From: Stutzerimonas zhaodongensis | Lineage (GTDB): Bacteria; Pseudomonadota; Gammaproteobacteria; Pseudomonadales; Pseudomonadaceae | NCBI RefSeq assembly: GCF_003696365.1 | Contig: NZ_RFFM01000001.1 | Location: forward strand, 1,131,852 to 1,195,851 | Length of the DNA stretch: 64,000 bases | Direction: 5' to 3' | Shown here: positions 9,248-19,535 of the stretch, one piece after another | Position numbering within the stretch: position 1 is the first letter of the stretch | How the letters are laid out: each line of letters opens with the position of its first letter | The notes under the pieces: model-generated | Told to the model about the DNA's origin: nothing | The model's input: the letters and a program-made list of their open reading frames with translations, nothing else | Databases searched by the model: none | Made by a program: the position numbers and the translations under genes

Positions 9248-9263
9248 GCCCTACTCCGCTGCT

Positions 9264-11456
9264 TCAACGTGCCTGGAGTTTCCAGGCGCGATGGATTTTG
9301 CTGTTGCGACGGAAATCTTCATCCATGGTAGCCCCAGAAATTTCCTCAACGGCATAGCGCTGTGCAATGTCCGCTTCGAGGACGAACTTGCGAAAGTTGT
9401 TGGAAAAATAGAGCGTCCCGCCCGTGGCTAGTCGCGCCATCGCGAGGTCTAGCAAAGCGACGTGATCACGCTGAACGTCGAACACGCCTTCCATTCGTTT
9501 GGAGTTGGAGAATGTCGGAGGATCGATGAAGATCAGATCGTACTCACCGCGGTCCTCCTCCAGCCAGCTCATCACATCGGCCTGCTCGAGGCGCTGTCGG
9601 TCTGACAGCCCATTCAACGCCAGATTACGTCTCGCCCAATCCAGGTAAGTCTTCGACAGATCAACGCTGGTTGTGCTGCGAGCGCCGCCCTTAGCCGCGT
9701 GTACCGTCGCAGTGGCCGTATAGCAATACAGGTTCAGGAACCGCTTGCCGGACGCTTCCCGTGCAATGCGCAGCCGAAGCGGACGATGATCGAGAAAAAG
9801 CCCGGTATCAAGGTAGTCGGTAAGGTTCACCAGCAGCTTGACGTCGCCCTCCCGGACTTCAAGAAATTCGCCCTGGCTGGCTTGGCGCTCGTACTGGCGG
9901 GTTCCGCTTTGGCGTTCGCGGCGCTTGACGACAACGCGGTCTCGAGAGATACCCAGCGCCTGTGGAATAGCCCCCAAGGCGTCGTACAAACGCGCCTGGG
10001 CTTTGTCCGGATCAATCGAGCGCGGCGGCGCGTATTCCTGCACGTGAACCCAGTCGCCATAGAGATCAATTGCCAACGCATATTCAGGCATGTCCGCATC
10101 GTATAGCCGATAGCACTGGATGTTCTGCTTGCGAGCCCATTTGCCCAGCACTTTGAGATTCTTCTGCAGGCGGTTGGCAAACATCTGGCCACCTTCACTC
10201 AAGCGCGCCAACTCCGCTACCGGCTTGTCTTCCGCGCTCACATCTGACTTCACCTCGGTTGACGGCGAACGTTGGCCGGTCACGAATTGATCGAGTTGGA
10301 CCTTGATCAGAAGTAGCTTGCACGGTAGCGCGCCATTCCAGAACGCGTACTGCTTATGGCTTCTGATACCCATGCGCTTGCCTAGGTCAGGTGCGGAGGT
10401 CAAGACTGCCGCTTCCCAGCCGAGGCAGGCCTGCCGCAGCCGTTCGCCGAGATTCTGATAGAGATAGACCAGGCTCGCTTCGTCCCCGAGGCGCTCCCCA
10501 TAAGGAGGATTACAGATCACAAGGCCCTTCTGGTTCTGGTCCGGGCGCGGCTCGAAAGTCGCGACATCACCCTGGTACACCCGGATCCAGCTCGCAAGCC
10601 CAGCGCGCTCGATATTGTTCTTGGCCGGCTGAATCAGCCGTGGGTCAGCCTCGTAACCGCGTATCCAAAGCGGTTGTTTGGCTAAACCGGCATCGGCGCG
10701 CGCCTGTGCTTCGGCATGCAGCCGGTTCCATAGTGCAGGAACATGTCCAAGCCAGGCGCTGAACCCCCAGCGCTCACGGCGCAGATTGGGTGCCATATCC
10801 GCTGCGATCATGGCACCCTCGACGAGAAAGGTGCCGACACCGCACATAGGGTCGGTCAGCGCGCCCCCAGCGGCAGCTATCCGGGGCCAGCCGGCCCGGA
10901 TGAGCACTGCGGCTGCGAGGTTCTCCTTCAATGGTGCAGCGCCCTGCTGCAGTCTATATCCGCGCTGATGCAGGCTGTGGCCTGAAAGATCCAGGGAGAG
11001 GATCGCCTGCCCACGATCCAGACGCAGATGCACGCGCAAGTCTGGGTTGAGCTTGTCGATACTAGGCCGCTCACCACTGGCCGTTCTGAGCCTATCGACA
11101 ATTGCATCCTTGACCTTGAGCGCACCGAAGTGGGTATTGTCGATTCCGGAACCGTGACCACTGAATTCCACTGCCAAGCTGCCGTTCGCCTCAAGATGCT
11201 CAGACCAGTCCACCTGATGCACACCCTCGTACAGGGTTTCAGCGTTTACCGTGGAGAACCGATTGATTACGAGCAGAACTCGATTGGCCAGGCGTGACCA
11301 AAGACACAACCGATAGGCAACTTCCATGTTGGCAAAGCCGCGAATCGCAGCGGTCTGCTCCCGTGCCTCACCCAGCCCCAGCCCAATGGCTTCATCCAGC
11401 AATAGGCCTTCCAACCCTTTGGGGCAGGTGAGAATGAGTTCATGGCGATCGATCAT
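9264..11456 (-). CDS. rlmL: Bifunctional 23S rRNA methyltransferase RlmKL
   Basis: A 730-aa fusion of RlmL (m2G2445) and RlmK (m7G2069), modifying 23S rRNA during 50S assembly. Order: N-terminal THUMP region; RlmL domain with motif I DPMCGVGTFLVEGA and catalytic NPPYGER; then the RlmK domain with VNLTDYLDTGLFLDHRPLR, motif I FLNLYCYTATATVHAAKGGA and DPPTFSNSK. The start at 11456 (MIDRHELILTCPKGLE) is chosen because family members begin at this point; the ATG at 11498 adds 14 unrelated residues. Neither start has a strong ribosome binding site. Confidence 0.95.
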   Translation of the reverse strand: MIDRHELILTCPKGLEGLLLDEAIGLGLGEAREQTAAIRGFANMEVAYRLCLWSRLANRVLLVINRFSTVNAETLYEGVHQVDWSEHLEANGSLAVEFSGHGSGIDNTHFGALKVKDAIVDRLRTASGERPSIDKLNPDLRVHLRLDRGQAILSLDLSGHSLHQRGYRLQQGAAPLKENLAAAVLIRAGWPRIAAAGGALTDPMCGVGTFLVEGAMIAADMAPNLRRERWGFSAWLGHVPALWNRLHAEAQARADAGLAKQPLWIRGYEADPRLIQPAKNNIERAGLASWIRVYQGDVATFEPRPDQNQKGLVICNPPYGERLGDEASLVYLYQNLGERLRQACLGWEAAVLTSAPDLGKRMGIRSHKQYAFWNGALPCKLLLIKVQLDQFVTGQRSPSTEVKSDVSAEDKPVAELARLSEGGQMFANRLQKNLKVLGKWARKQNIQCYRLYDADMPEYALAIDLYGDWVHVQEYAPPRSIDPDKAQARLYDALGAIPQALGISRDRVVVKRRERQSGTRQYERQASQGEFLEVREGDVKLLVNLTDYLDTGLFLDHRPLRLRIAREASGKRFLNLYCYTATATVHAAKGGARSTTSVDLSKTYLDWARRNLALNGLSDRQRLEQADVMSWLEEDRGEYDLIFIDPPTFSNSKRMEGVFDVQRDHVALLDLAMARLATGGTLYFSNNFRKFVLEADIAQRYAVEEISGATMDEDFRRNSKIHRAWKLQAR

Positions 11457-11807
11457 GGCGTGTCCAGAAAATAGTATTGGATCCGGCGGACAATCCACTC
11501 TGGATCTATTTTGAGTTGGAGCGGTTCCGACTGTTTCGTCGAGAACCTGACCCGGCGGCGTAGCAGCAGGCTACTTGAAAAGCGCGCCTAGCGCGCCTTA
11601 TGGGCAGCATCACAGTTCGGTTACTTGCTTATTACAAAACGGTCATTCCCGCGCCGGAAGTATTTGAGTTAGAACTCGACTCAGCCGACATCGCAATGAT
11701 GTCTGGTAGAACCCGCCACGCCGGCAGCGGGCTTCGTTGGCAGTCTATCTGCCGACCTCTATTTGAGGTCAACGGGAACACCAGTCAACCACTGAGGGCA
11801 ATACCCA
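11457..11807. other. 351-bp gap between rlmL and rmf
   Basis: Divergent promoter region. It holds a tandem 9-bp repeat (AGCGCGCCT twice, 11580-11597). A 75-codon frame at 11600-11827 overlaps the rmf start and is judged non-coding. No clear promoter hexamers were found for rmf. Confidence 0.4.
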
Positions 11808-12023
11808 ATGAGAAGACTCAAGCGTGATCCGATGGAACGAGCATTTCTACGCGGTTATCAGCATGGCATACACGGTAAATCTCGCGATCTATGTCCTTTT
11901 TCTCATCCCGAAGTACGCCAAGCCTGGATTAACGGGTGGCGCGAGGGCCGCGGCGACAATTGGGACGGCCTGACCGGCGCGGCCGGTATTCATCGATTAA
12001 ACGAACTTCACGCGGTCGGCTGA
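11808..12023 (+). CDS. rmf: Ribosome modulation factor
   Basis: A 71-aa basic protein that drives 70S ribosomes into inactive 100S dimers in stationary phase. The family signature is clear: MRRLKRDPMERAFLRGYQ, GxxGKSRDLCPF and R(Q)xWINGWREGRGDNWDGLTG. A GAGGG ribosome binding site precedes the ATG. Convergent with pyrD. In other bacteria rmf is growth-rate and ppGpp controlled; nothing in the sequence shows this directly. Confidence 0.96.
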   Translation: MRRLKRDPMERAFLRGYQHGIHGKSRDLCPFSHPEVRQAWINGWREGRGDNWDGLTGAAGIHRLNELHAVG

Positions 12024-12075
12024 CACAATCTAACCGACTTCATATGGCACGCCCCACCCGGGCGGCGGGCTTGAC

Positions 12076-12106
12076 GCCCGGGGCTCCTAAAGGGAGCCCC
12101 TCCGGG
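12076..12106. terminator. Long imperfect hairpin between convergent rmf and pyrD
   Basis: GCCCGGGGCTCC pairs with GGAGCCCC-TCC-GGGC across a 5-nt loop with a short bulge. It sits directly after both genes' 3' ends, with no U-tract. Likely a shared 3'-end structure. Confidence 0.4.
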
Positions 12107-12109
12107 CAA

Positions 12110-13150
12110 TCAAACAACTGCACCTTTGCGAGACTGCAGCGCAGCGATGGCATCCACTGCCTCGCGAATCAAAGCCGGGCCTTTGTAAATGAACCCGGTA
12201 TACAGCTGCACCAGACTTGCCCCAGCCTCGATTTTTTCCGCTGCATGCCGCCCTTCAGTGATGCCGCCAACGGCAATGATAGGGAGGCGACCGTTCAAGG
12301 TCTGAGCAAGCACCCTGACCGTATGAGTGCTTTTCTCGCGAACTGGCGCACCTGATAGCCCCCCTGCTTCGTCCGCATTGGCAAGGCCCGCCACCCCTTC
12401 ACGCCCAAGCGTCGTATTAGTGGCAATGATGGCATCCATACCTGCCTGAAATACTGCTTCGGCCACAAGCGCGGTTTCTTCATCCGTCATGTCCGGTGCA
12501 ATCTTGATGGCAAGCGGGACTCGTTTGCCGTGCAGCACTTCGAGATCTTCCCTACGCTGGCCGATCGCACCGAGCAATTGCTTGAGCGAGTCGCCGAACT
12601 GCAAGCTGCGCAGCCCAGGGGTATTGGGCGAGCTGACGTTGACCGTAACGTAACTGGCCTGGTGGTAGACCTTATCGAGGCAAAGCAGATAGTCGTCCTG
12701 AGCACGCTCGACCGGCGTGTCAAAGTTCTTTCCGATATTGATCCCAAGAATTCCCTTGAACCGAGCCGCATCCACTCGCTCGAGCAATGCATCGACGCCA
12801 TGGTTGTTGAAACCCATGCGATTGATGATGGCTTCGGCTTCAGGAAGACGGAAGATGCGTGGCTTGGGGTTACCCGGCTGTGGCCTTGGCGTCACGGTTC
12901 CGACCTCAACGAAGCCGAACCCCAGCTGGGACATGCCGCGGATCGCTTCGCCATTCTTATCCAAGCCTGCGGCCAGGCCCACCGGGTTGGGAAACTCCAG
13001 CCCCATCACGCGCACCGGCAGGCTAGCTGGAGGTTTACCCAGCAGTGCATTGACTCCAAGGCGGCCGCCGGCACCAATAAGATCAATCGACAGTTCGTGA
13101 GAAGTCTCGGGCGTGAACTTGAAAAGCAACTGGCGGGCCAGGTTATACAT
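12110..13150 (-). CDS. pyrD: Dihydroorotate dehydrogenase (quinone), class 2
   Basis: A 346-aa FMN enzyme of pyrimidine synthesis that oxidises dihydroorotate to orotate and passes electrons to the quinone pool at the inner membrane. The N-terminal amphipathic helix [15 protein letters not shown] is the membrane/quinone-entry extension of class 2 enzymes. Other landmarks: [25 protein letters not shown], and [12 protein letters not shown], where Ser is the catalytic base of class 2 enzymes. The C-terminal phosphate-binding segment is AVGGI...QLYTGF. Length and start are normal. Confidence 0.97.
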   Translation of the reverse strand: MYNLARQLLFKFTPETSHELSIDLIGAGGRLGVNALLGKPPASLPVRVMGLEFPNPVGLAAGLDKNGEAIRGMSQLGFGFVEVGTVTPRPQPGNPKPRIFRLPEAEAIINRMGFNNHGVDALLERVDAARFKGILGINIGKNFDTPVERAQDDYLLCLDKVYHQASYVTVNVSSPNTPGLRSLQFGDSLKQLLGAIGQRREDLEVLHGKRVPLAIKIAPDMTDEETALVAEAVFQAGMDAIIATNTTLGREGVAGLANADEAGGLSGAPVREKSTHTVRVLAQTLNGRLPIIAVGGITEGRHAAEKIEAGASLVQLYTGFIYKGPALIREAVDAIAALQSRKGAVV

Positions 13151-13258
13151 ACGCAGCCTAGATCCTGGGAAAGTGTGGCGCGGGAGTATAGCAGGCGAGC
13201 GATATTCTCAGCGTTGAACAAACGTATTCCAGCTCTCTGCACAGCGGAGAGCTGGCGC

Positions 13259-13480
13259 TCAACCGAGGCGGCGCAATCCAATCAACTTGCCCTCCAGCGC
13301 GAATTCCAGCTCGAATGAACCAAACACACCGGCGGTTGTCAGAAAGGGTCGCAGATGATGTGCCGGCAGGCTGACGCTCGTCCCTTCCCGGCTCTTGATC
13401 AGGATACGATTAGCGCGCCCTTGATAAACCGCCAGTAGTTTCTCGGCGGGCAGTGCAATATCCAATACGAGGCTTGGCAT
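13259..13480 (-). CDS. DUF2835-family small protein
   Basis: A 73-aa protein (MPSLVLDIALPAEKLLAVY...) with the pattern of the DUF2835 family found in pseudomonads and relatives. It looks like a small beta-rich domain; LPAHHLRPFLT and GSFEL are the conserved-looking segments. The start has an AGGAG ribosome binding site 6 nt upstream. It lies upstream of pyrD on the same strand with a 108-bp gap. Function unknown. Confidence 0.72.
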   Translation of the reverse strand: MPSLVLDIALPAEKLLAVYQGRANRILIKSREGTSVSLPAHHLRPFLTTAGVFGSFELEFALEGKLIGLRRLG

Positions 13481-13647
13481 GGAGGCTCCTCAATGATCAG
13501 CGCAGCGATTTTGCCATATCGGTCTGAAGCCGATGATCGATCACCGGCACACCGACCTGTGACCTGTAGACAAAAGCCAGGCAAATACAATGCGCAGTAT
13601 CCTCGGCTCTGCCACACTTCGTTCGTTGTTCAACGTGCTCACTCATT

Positions 13648-14562
13648 ATGATGAGCCTGCCCGAGCCGATGCCACTCGTGACCTCCCGAATCGCCAGATT
13701 TGCTCAGCGCCTTGGACTGACCGGTAAATCCGCGCGTCAGGTCCTTGAGGATGCCAGCCAGATCAGATTGCCGTTCGCGCCGCTCTCTGAGCCCGCGCCA
13801 AGTATCTACTGGCAGGACGGGCCCTGCCTGCAGCGATTCGTCGATCTTCCACGGAGCGCGCTATCTGGCCCGATCCAGGAAGACAAGGCAAGAGCCCGCG
13901 CCGCACTGACCCGGCTCGTACGTCAGGAACAGAGTACTCACGCTGCACTCGATCTGCGGCAGATCGATGGCCTCGGCGGTCAGAGCGCTGATGGAGCCAC
14001 CTACCCCACCTTCGAATCCTTTGCCGCCACGCCTGCTTGCCGACAGCTGCGCGTGATCAGCTACAAAGATTTCGTACGCACTATCACCTCAGCGCTGCCC
14101 GATTTTCAGTCCCAGCCCCCAATCGACGTGCGTCAGGCCAGTTGGTTGGGCGAGCGGCTTTATTGGTCCGGGGAGCACCATGCCGAAGCATTCGCCTGCG
14201 CGATCGCCTATGCGCGCCTGCGGGGGCTCGAAGTCAACCTGCCGTGCGAACTTACCGATTACCGCCTCGATGCAGCGGGTCTGCAAGCGTTGGACAACGA
14301 GTACCACGCCGTTACGATGCCGGCGCAAGCCTGGAGTGATCGCCAGTTCATGGGGTTGCTGCTTGAAGCGAAAATCCCTTATGCCCGTCTTACGCTCCTG
14401 CGTAACGCCAACAATTCCGAACTGCTTCTTTTGGATAAGCGCCAGCCAGCTGCCAACTCACTAGGTGAAGGGCTGAAGCTCGCAGGAGCGCCAGACCTGG
14501 TTCGATACCTGCGCGGTTTGCCACACATCACTCGCTTTCGCCTTGGCAATAAAACCCTGTAA
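13648..14562 (+). CDS. Conserved hypothetical protein (possibly DUF6685)
   Basis: A 304-aa soluble protein with no signal peptide or membrane segment. It resembles an uncharacterised Pseudomonas family, possibly DUF6685, but this is from memory of the sequence style, not a search. Visible features are a basic N-terminal helix (RIARFAQRLGLTGKSARQ), LPRSALSGPIQEDKARARAAL, and VISYKDFVRTITSALPDF. The first Met is uncertain (13648, 13651 or 13666). Followed by its own intrinsic terminator and convergent with gdhB. No function is proposed. Confidence 0.7.
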   Translation: MMSLPEPMPLVTSRIARFAQRLGLTGKSARQVLEDASQIRLPFAPLSEPAPSIYWQDGPCLQRFVDLPRSALSGPIQEDKARARAALTRLVRQEQSTHAALDLRQIDGLGGQSADGATYPTFESFAATPACRQLRVISYKDFVRTITSALPDFQSQPPIDVRQASWLGERLYWSGEHHAEAFACAIAYARLRGLEVNLPCELTDYRLDAAGLQALDNEYHAVTMPAQAWSDRQFMGLLLEAKIPYARLTLLRNANNSELLLLDKRQPAANSLGEGLKLAGAPDLVRYLRGLPHITRFRLGNKTL

Positions 14563-14618
14563 GTGACTGCAGCCTTGGCGTCGACCCGCCTGCACTGAGC
14601 AACACCACACAAAGAAAT

Positions 14619-14646
14619 ACGCCGGCGCATCCGCACCGGCGTTTTT
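14619..14646 (+). terminator. Intrinsic terminator
   Basis: Stem ACGCCGG / CCGGCGT with a 10-nt loop and a T tract, 57 bp after the hypothetical gene and before the end of gdhB. Confidence 0.85.
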
Positions 14647-14687
14647 GTTCAAGGAAGCAGCCGCCGGAGCCCCGACGGCCGACTCCA

Positions 14688-17600
14688 TTACCTCCGCGCG
14701 CTTTCCATTGCCAGGTCTTGCAGCTCACGACCGGCGACTGCGTACATCGCGTAGTCCACACCGCTTGCGCCGCGCAGTTCGACCAGCATTTTGCGCCAGC
14801 GCTCCACCTGGTATTCCCGTTGTTCCAGCCACAGCTGAACACGAGCATCCAGATCATCAGGCGCGTCGCTCATCTGCAGCACAGACACGGTGATGGCCCG
14901 TTGCTGACTGTCTAGGTCATCACGGAAACTCTCACGTGCCAGGGCCTGCCAGTTGTTATCCACCGGAAGGCCAGTGACCTGCTGGAGATACCACGGCAAT
15001 TCCAGCGCGCCGCCTACTGCGAAATAAGCGGCAGCGACATCGGCTGGAGGCTGACCGGTTTCGTCAGCTGCCTCCAGGATCGGCAACAGGGTGTACAGGT
15101 GATTGGTCCCGGCGACCATGCGCGCCAGCAACTCCGGCACACCAGCTTCGGTGTAGCGCTCATAACGCGCCTGCCATAGCTCACGCGTCCCACCTTGCAG
15201 TAGCGAGTCGAGCTTCAAGCCGAGCGCGGCAACACGCGGCCCGAAATGCCCCACGTCACGCGCGGCATCCAACTCGCTACGGCGATTGCGCAAGAACCAG
15301 CGGGTCGCACGGCGGCCCAGACGCATCAGCTCATTCATCAAGTTGAGCTGCAGTTCAGCGGGCACCTTGTAGTCCAGCGCCTCGATCTGACGGAACCAGT
15401 GAGGCAGATGGAAGATGTCTCGGACGATCACGTAGGCACCGGCAACGTTAGCCGCACTCAGCCCAGTCGCTTCTCTGAGCCGCTGCACAAAAGTGATGCC
15501 CATATTGTTGATCAGATCGTTCGCGATCTGAGTGCTGACGATCTCGCGCTTGAGGCGATGCTGCAACATGGCCGAGCGATACTGTTCAGCGAGCAACTGC
15601 GGGAACGCACTCTCCATTTCGCGAGCAAGATAATCGTCATCAGGCACGCGGGACTGCAGCAGCGCTTCCTTCAGATCGATCTTGCTATACGAAATCAGTA
15701 CCGACAGCTCAGCACGGGTCAACCCCTTGCCCAGATTCGCGCGCTCGGCCAGCGCGTCATCACTCGGCAGAAATTCCAGCGCCCGATCCAGCAGACCCAC
15801 GGACTCCAACGAACTTATCAGCCGCTTGTATTCGGCACCGCCTTCGCGCGCGCGATGTTCGGCCTGGGAAAGCGCCTGGGTCTGCTTGTAGTTGTCGTGC
15901 AGCACCAGCTCGCCAACAGCATCGGTCATGTCGAACAGCAACTGGTCCCGCTGCTTGCCAGTCATGTCGCCTGCGCTGACGATCTCGTTGAGCAGGATCT
16001 TGATGTTGACCTCATGGTCGGAGCAGTTCACCCCGCCGGCGTTGTCGATGAAGTCCGTGTTGGCCGCGCCGCCGTGCAGGCAGTACTCGACCCGACCCAG
16101 CTGGGTGATCCCGAGGTTGCCGCCCTCTCCGATGACTTTCGCCCGCAACTCGTTGCCGTTGACCCGCAGGATGTCGTTGGCCTTGTCGCCGACGTCCGCA
16201 TGGCTTTCCGAGGTGCTCTTGACATAGGTGCCAATGCCGCCATTCCACAGCAGGTCAACCGGCGCCTTGAGCAGCGCATGTATCAGCTCTGCAGGAGTCA
16301 GGTGATCGGCCTCGATGTCGAACCGCTCCTTCATCTGCGGCGTGATCGAGATGCGCTTGGCCGAGCGTGGGAAGACGCCACCACCGGCAGAGATCAACGA
16401 CGAGTCGTAATCGGTCCAGGACGAACGCGGCAGTTCGAACAAGCGCCTGCGCTCGACGAAGCTCCGGGCGGCATCCGGGTTCGGGTCGATGAAGATGTGC
16501 ATATGGTTGAAGGCCGCGACCAGCTGAAGGGTCTCGGACATCAGCAGTCCATTGCCGAACACGTCACCGGCCATGTCACCAATGCCGATTACGCTGATGG
16601 TGTCGCGCTGCACGTCAATGCCACGCTCGCGGAAGTGGCGCTGCACCGATACCCAAGCGCCCTTGGCCGTAATACCCATCTTCTTGTGATCGTAGCCAGC
16701 AGATCCACCTGACGCGAAGGCATCGCCGAGCCAGAAGTCATACTCGGCCGCGATACCGTTGGCGATGTCGGAAAAGGTTGCCGTGCCCTTGTCGGCAGCA
16801 ACCACCAGATAGGGATCATCCTCGTCATAACGCAGCACGTTCGTCGGTGGCACAACCTGACCTTCTTTCAGGTTGTCCGTGATGTCCAGCAGGCCGCTGA
16901 TGAAGATCCGATAGCAGGCGATTCCCTCAGCCAATACTTCATCGCGCGAACCGCTGGTTGGCAGCCGACGCGGTACGAAGCCGCCTTTTGCACCGCCAGG
17001 CACGATAATGGCGTTCTTGACCTGCTGCGCCTTGACCAGGCCCAGCACCTCGGTACGGTAATCCTCTTCACGATCGGACCAGCGCAAGCCGCCCCGGGCG
17101 ACTTTTCCGCCGCGAAGATGAACGCCCTCGACACGAGGCGAGTAGACGAAGATTTCGAACTTCGGCGCCGGGCGTGGCATTTCAGGAATCGAGCGTGGGT
17201 CGAGCTTGAAGCTGAAGTAGCTTTTGAGCTTGCCGCTGGCATCGGTCTGATAGAAGTTAGTACGCAGGGTTGCCTTGATCAGCGCCAGATAGCGTCGCAG
17301 GATCCGATCTTCATTGAGCACCGCGACGTCATCCAGTGCATTGATGATCGCTTGCTCAAGTCGCGTCTGCTTGTCAGCCAGATCTTCCTCGCCAAGTTTG
17401 CGGGCGAGGTAGAAGCGCATCTTGAACAAGCGGACCAGCTCGCGGGCAATATCGGTGTGGTTGAGCAGCGCGCTGGCGATATAGCCCAGATCGAAGCCCA
17501 TGCGAATCTGCTTGAGGTAGCGGCCATAGGCCCGCAGCAGCGCAACTTCGCGCCAGGTCAGGCCTGCCGTCAGCACCAGCCGGTTGAAGGCGTCGTTTTC

Positions 17601-19535
17601 CGCCTGGCCGTTGTGGATGGCAATGAAGGCATCCTGCAGCGGCTCGTTGATCTCCATCAGATCGATTTCAAGCCCCTCTGCATAAGTGAAGGCGAAATCG
17701 TGGATCCAGTACTCGCAGCCGTCCTTGCGGCGCAAGGAGAATGGGAATTCCCCAAGCACGCGCAACCCGAGGTTCTCCAGGATCGGCAACATGTCCGAAA
17801 GGGGCAACGGCGTGTTCATGTGGTAAAGCTTGCAGTGCAACCTGTTTTCTACCGCCGTGATCGGCTGGTAGAAACTCATCACGAGCGGGCGCTCCTCACT
17901 CAGGCTGAGCACGTGCTGCATATCTACTGCAGCAGAATGGGGCGCGAATCGCTCGCGGTATCCAGCGGGGAAGCCTTTCGGGAAGTCCGCAAGAATGCCG
18001 GTGCCCTGCCCTTCACCGAAGCGCTCGATGACCACGCTCGAGTAGTCGTCCTGCCAAGTCCGGCAGGCCTGCACCACTTCATTTTCAAGTTGCACTGGAT
18101 CGAACAGGACCTGCTTGTTCGGATCCAGACGCAAGATGAACTGCACCCGGATGAGCACCGACTCGGAGAAGTAGGTCGAGAATTCGCAGCCACTGGCTTC
18201 CAGGCGATCGACCAGTACCTGCTGGATACGCAGGCGGGTTTCGGTCGAGTAGCTGTCACGCGGCACGTATGCCAGGCAATAGCAGAAGCGGCCGTAGGGG
18301 TCGGTACGCATGAACAACCGCAGCTTGTTGCGTTCCTGAATCTGGACGATGGCGATGGCAGTGCTGAACAACTGGTCAAGCGTCATCTGGAACAGCTCGT
18401 CGCGCGGCAACACCTCGAGAACCTGGGTCAGCTCCTTCGCCAGGTGCGCCGAATCGCCGAACTGCGAACGCTGGACCACCTCCGCAACCTTGCTGCGGAT
18501 ATAGGGAATCCGACGTACGCTCTGGGTATACACCGAAGAGGTGAACAGGCCGAGGAAACGGCATTCCCTGACGACCCGACCCTGTTCGTCGAATTGACGT
18601 ATGGAGACGAAATCAGGATAGGCCGGACGATGCACCCGGCTCGGCGTCGCCGCCTTGGCAAAGGACAAGAGCAAAGGCTCACGCAGGTAGGCAAGAGCCG
18701 GCGCGATGATGAGTTGGTCGTCTTCTTCAAGCCCTGTGCGCAAAATGCGCGACAGGCCGAGCAGCGAGGCCTCGTCATAGATGATTCGACCGCCCTCGCC
18801 TTGATCGACGACGGTGAACTCTTCGTAGCCCAGAAAGGTGAAATGATCGTCCGCGAGCCAGCGCATGAAGTCCATGCTTTCGGCAACCTGTGCGTCGTCG
18901 CTCCCCTGTAGCGTGCCCAGACGAGCATGGTGCTCTTCGGCCTTGGCCCGCATTGCCGGAAAATCTGTCACGGCCAGGCGCACTTCGGCCAGAACCCCGT
19001 GCAGTGATTGTTCAAGCTCACGCAAGGCTGAGGCACTGGCGCAGCGGTCGATTTCGACGAAGATCAGCGACTCGGCCTTGCTATCAGCGGCGGAGCTTCC
19101 TTTGGGCAGCAGTTCGACCAAACTGCCGTCTGCATCACGCCGAACCTGCAGCACGCTGTTCTGCAGCGTGTGGATCGCGTAACCGCGACGGGTCAACTCC
19201 ATACGAACCGAGTCAACCAGAAATGGCATGTCAGGATGCAGCACCTCAACCACACTGTGGGTCGACTGCCAGCCATGCTTTTCGTAATCGGGGTTGAATA
19301 CGTGGACTTCAGGACTGCCCGGGTCGAAGCGCTCCAAGAGACGCCAGCTGGCTAGCGTCGAGCCTACGAGGTCGGTCATGCGTCGTTCGGTGAGCTCGGG
19401 AAGAGCCACGATTCCGAAGAATTGCTCGGCGAAAAGTCCCACTTGTGGCAGAAGTTTCTCGTCGACATGCTGCGCTAGTGCCGCTTGCAGTTGTTGCTGA
19501 AAGTCGGCTTTGCTGGCAGCTGTAAAGAACGCCAT
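14688..19535 (-). CDS. gdhB: NAD-specific glutamate dehydrogenase, 180-kDa class
   Basis: A 1615-aa very large catabolic glutamate dehydrogenase (GDH-180) that deaminates glutamate to 2-oxoglutarate with NAD. The long N-terminal regulatory region (about residues 1-700) includes ACT-like parts. The catalytic core (about 760-1250) shows GGLRWSDREEDYRTEVLGL, the lysine-containing GGAKGGF, and the dinucleotide-binding segment GIGDMAGDVFGNG. The helical C-terminal region runs to the end. The size is standard for this class, with no frameshift. Divergent from the MoxR operon across a 403-bp gap. Confidence 0.96.
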   Translation of the reverse strand: MAFFTAASKADFQQQLQAALAQHVDEKLLPQVGLFAEQFFGIVALPELTERRMTDLVGSTLASWRLLERFDPGSPEVHVFNPDYEKHGWQSTHSVVEVLHPDMPFLVDSVRMELTRRGYAIHTLQNSVLQVRRDADGSLVELLPKGSSAADSKAESLIFVEIDRCASASALRELEQSLHGVLAEVRLAVTDFPAMRAKAEEHHARLGTLQGSDDAQVAESMDFMRWLADDHFTFLGYEEFTVVDQGEGGRIIYDEASLLGLSRILRTGLEEDDQLIIAPALAYLREPLLLSFAKAATPSRVHRPAYPDFVSIRQFDEQGRVVRECRFLGLFTSSVYTQSVRRIPYIRSKVAEVVQRSQFGDSAHLAKELTQVLEVLPRDELFQMTLDQLFSTAIAIVQIQERNKLRLFMRTDPYGRFCYCLAYVPRDSYSTETRLRIQQVLVDRLEASGCEFSTYFSESVLIRVQFILRLDPNKQVLFDPVQLENEVVQACRTWQDDYSSVVIERFGEGQGTGILADFPKGFPAGYRERFAPHSAAVDMQHVLSLSEERPLVMSFYQPITAVENRLHCKLYHMNTPLPLSDMLPILENLGLRVLGEFPFSLRRKDGCEYWIHDFAFTYAEGLEIDLMEINEPLQDAFIAIHNGQAENDAFNRLVLTAGLTWREVALLRAYGRYLKQIRMGFDLGYIASALLNHTDIARELVRLFKMRFYLARKLGEEDLADKQTRLEQAIINALDDVAVLNEDRILRRYLALIKATLRTNFYQTDASGKLKSYFSFKLDPRSIPEMPRPAPKFEIFVYSPRVEGVHLRGGKVARGGLRWSDREEDYRTEVLGLVKAQQVKNAIIVPGGAKGGFVPRRLPTSGSRDEVLAEGIACYRIFISGLLDITDNLKEGQVVPPTNVLRYDEDDPYLVVAADKGTATFSDIANGIAAEYDFWLGDAFASGGSAGYDHKKMGITAKGAWVSVQRHFRERGIDVQRDTISVIGIGDMAGDVFGNGLLMSETLQLVAAFNHMHIFIDPNPDAARSFVERRRLFELPRSSWTDYDSSLISAGGGVFPRSAKRISITPQMKERFDIEADHLTPAELIHALLKAPVDLLWNGGIGTYVKSTSESHADVGDKANDILRVNGNELRAKVIGEGGNLGITQLGRVEYCLHGGAANTDFIDNAGGVNCSDHEVNIKILLNEIVSAGDMTGKQRDQLLFDMTDAVGELVLHDNYKQTQALSQAEHRAREGGAEYKRLISSLESVGLLDRALEFLPSDDALAERANLGKGLTRAELSVLISYSKIDLKEALLQSRVPDDDYLAREMESAFPQLLAEQYRSAMLQHRLKREIVSTQIANDLINNMGITFVQRLREATGLSAANVAGAYVIVRDIFHLPHWFRQIEALDYKVPAELQLNLMNELMRLGRRATRWFLRNRRSELDAARDVGHFGPRVAALGLKLDSLLQGGTRELWQARYERYTEAGVPELLARMVAGTNHLYTLLPILEAADETGQPPADVAAAYFAVGGALELPWYLQQVTGLPVDNNWQALARESFRDDLDSQQRAITVSVLQMSDAPDDLDARVQLWLEQREYQVERWRKMLVELRGASGVDYAMYAVAGRELQDLAMESARR

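Noticed and set aside
11580-11597. Tandem 9-bp repeat AGCGCGCCT before rmf
   Set aside because: Only two copies, GC-rich and without a nearby promoter; too little to call a regulatory array.
15246-16712. Long open frame on the + strand opposite gdhB (488 codons), and another at 17118-18911
   Set aside because: High-GC shadow of gdhB: translation is His/Arg/Gln-rich without a recognisable domain, and the minus-strand protein is complete and conserved.
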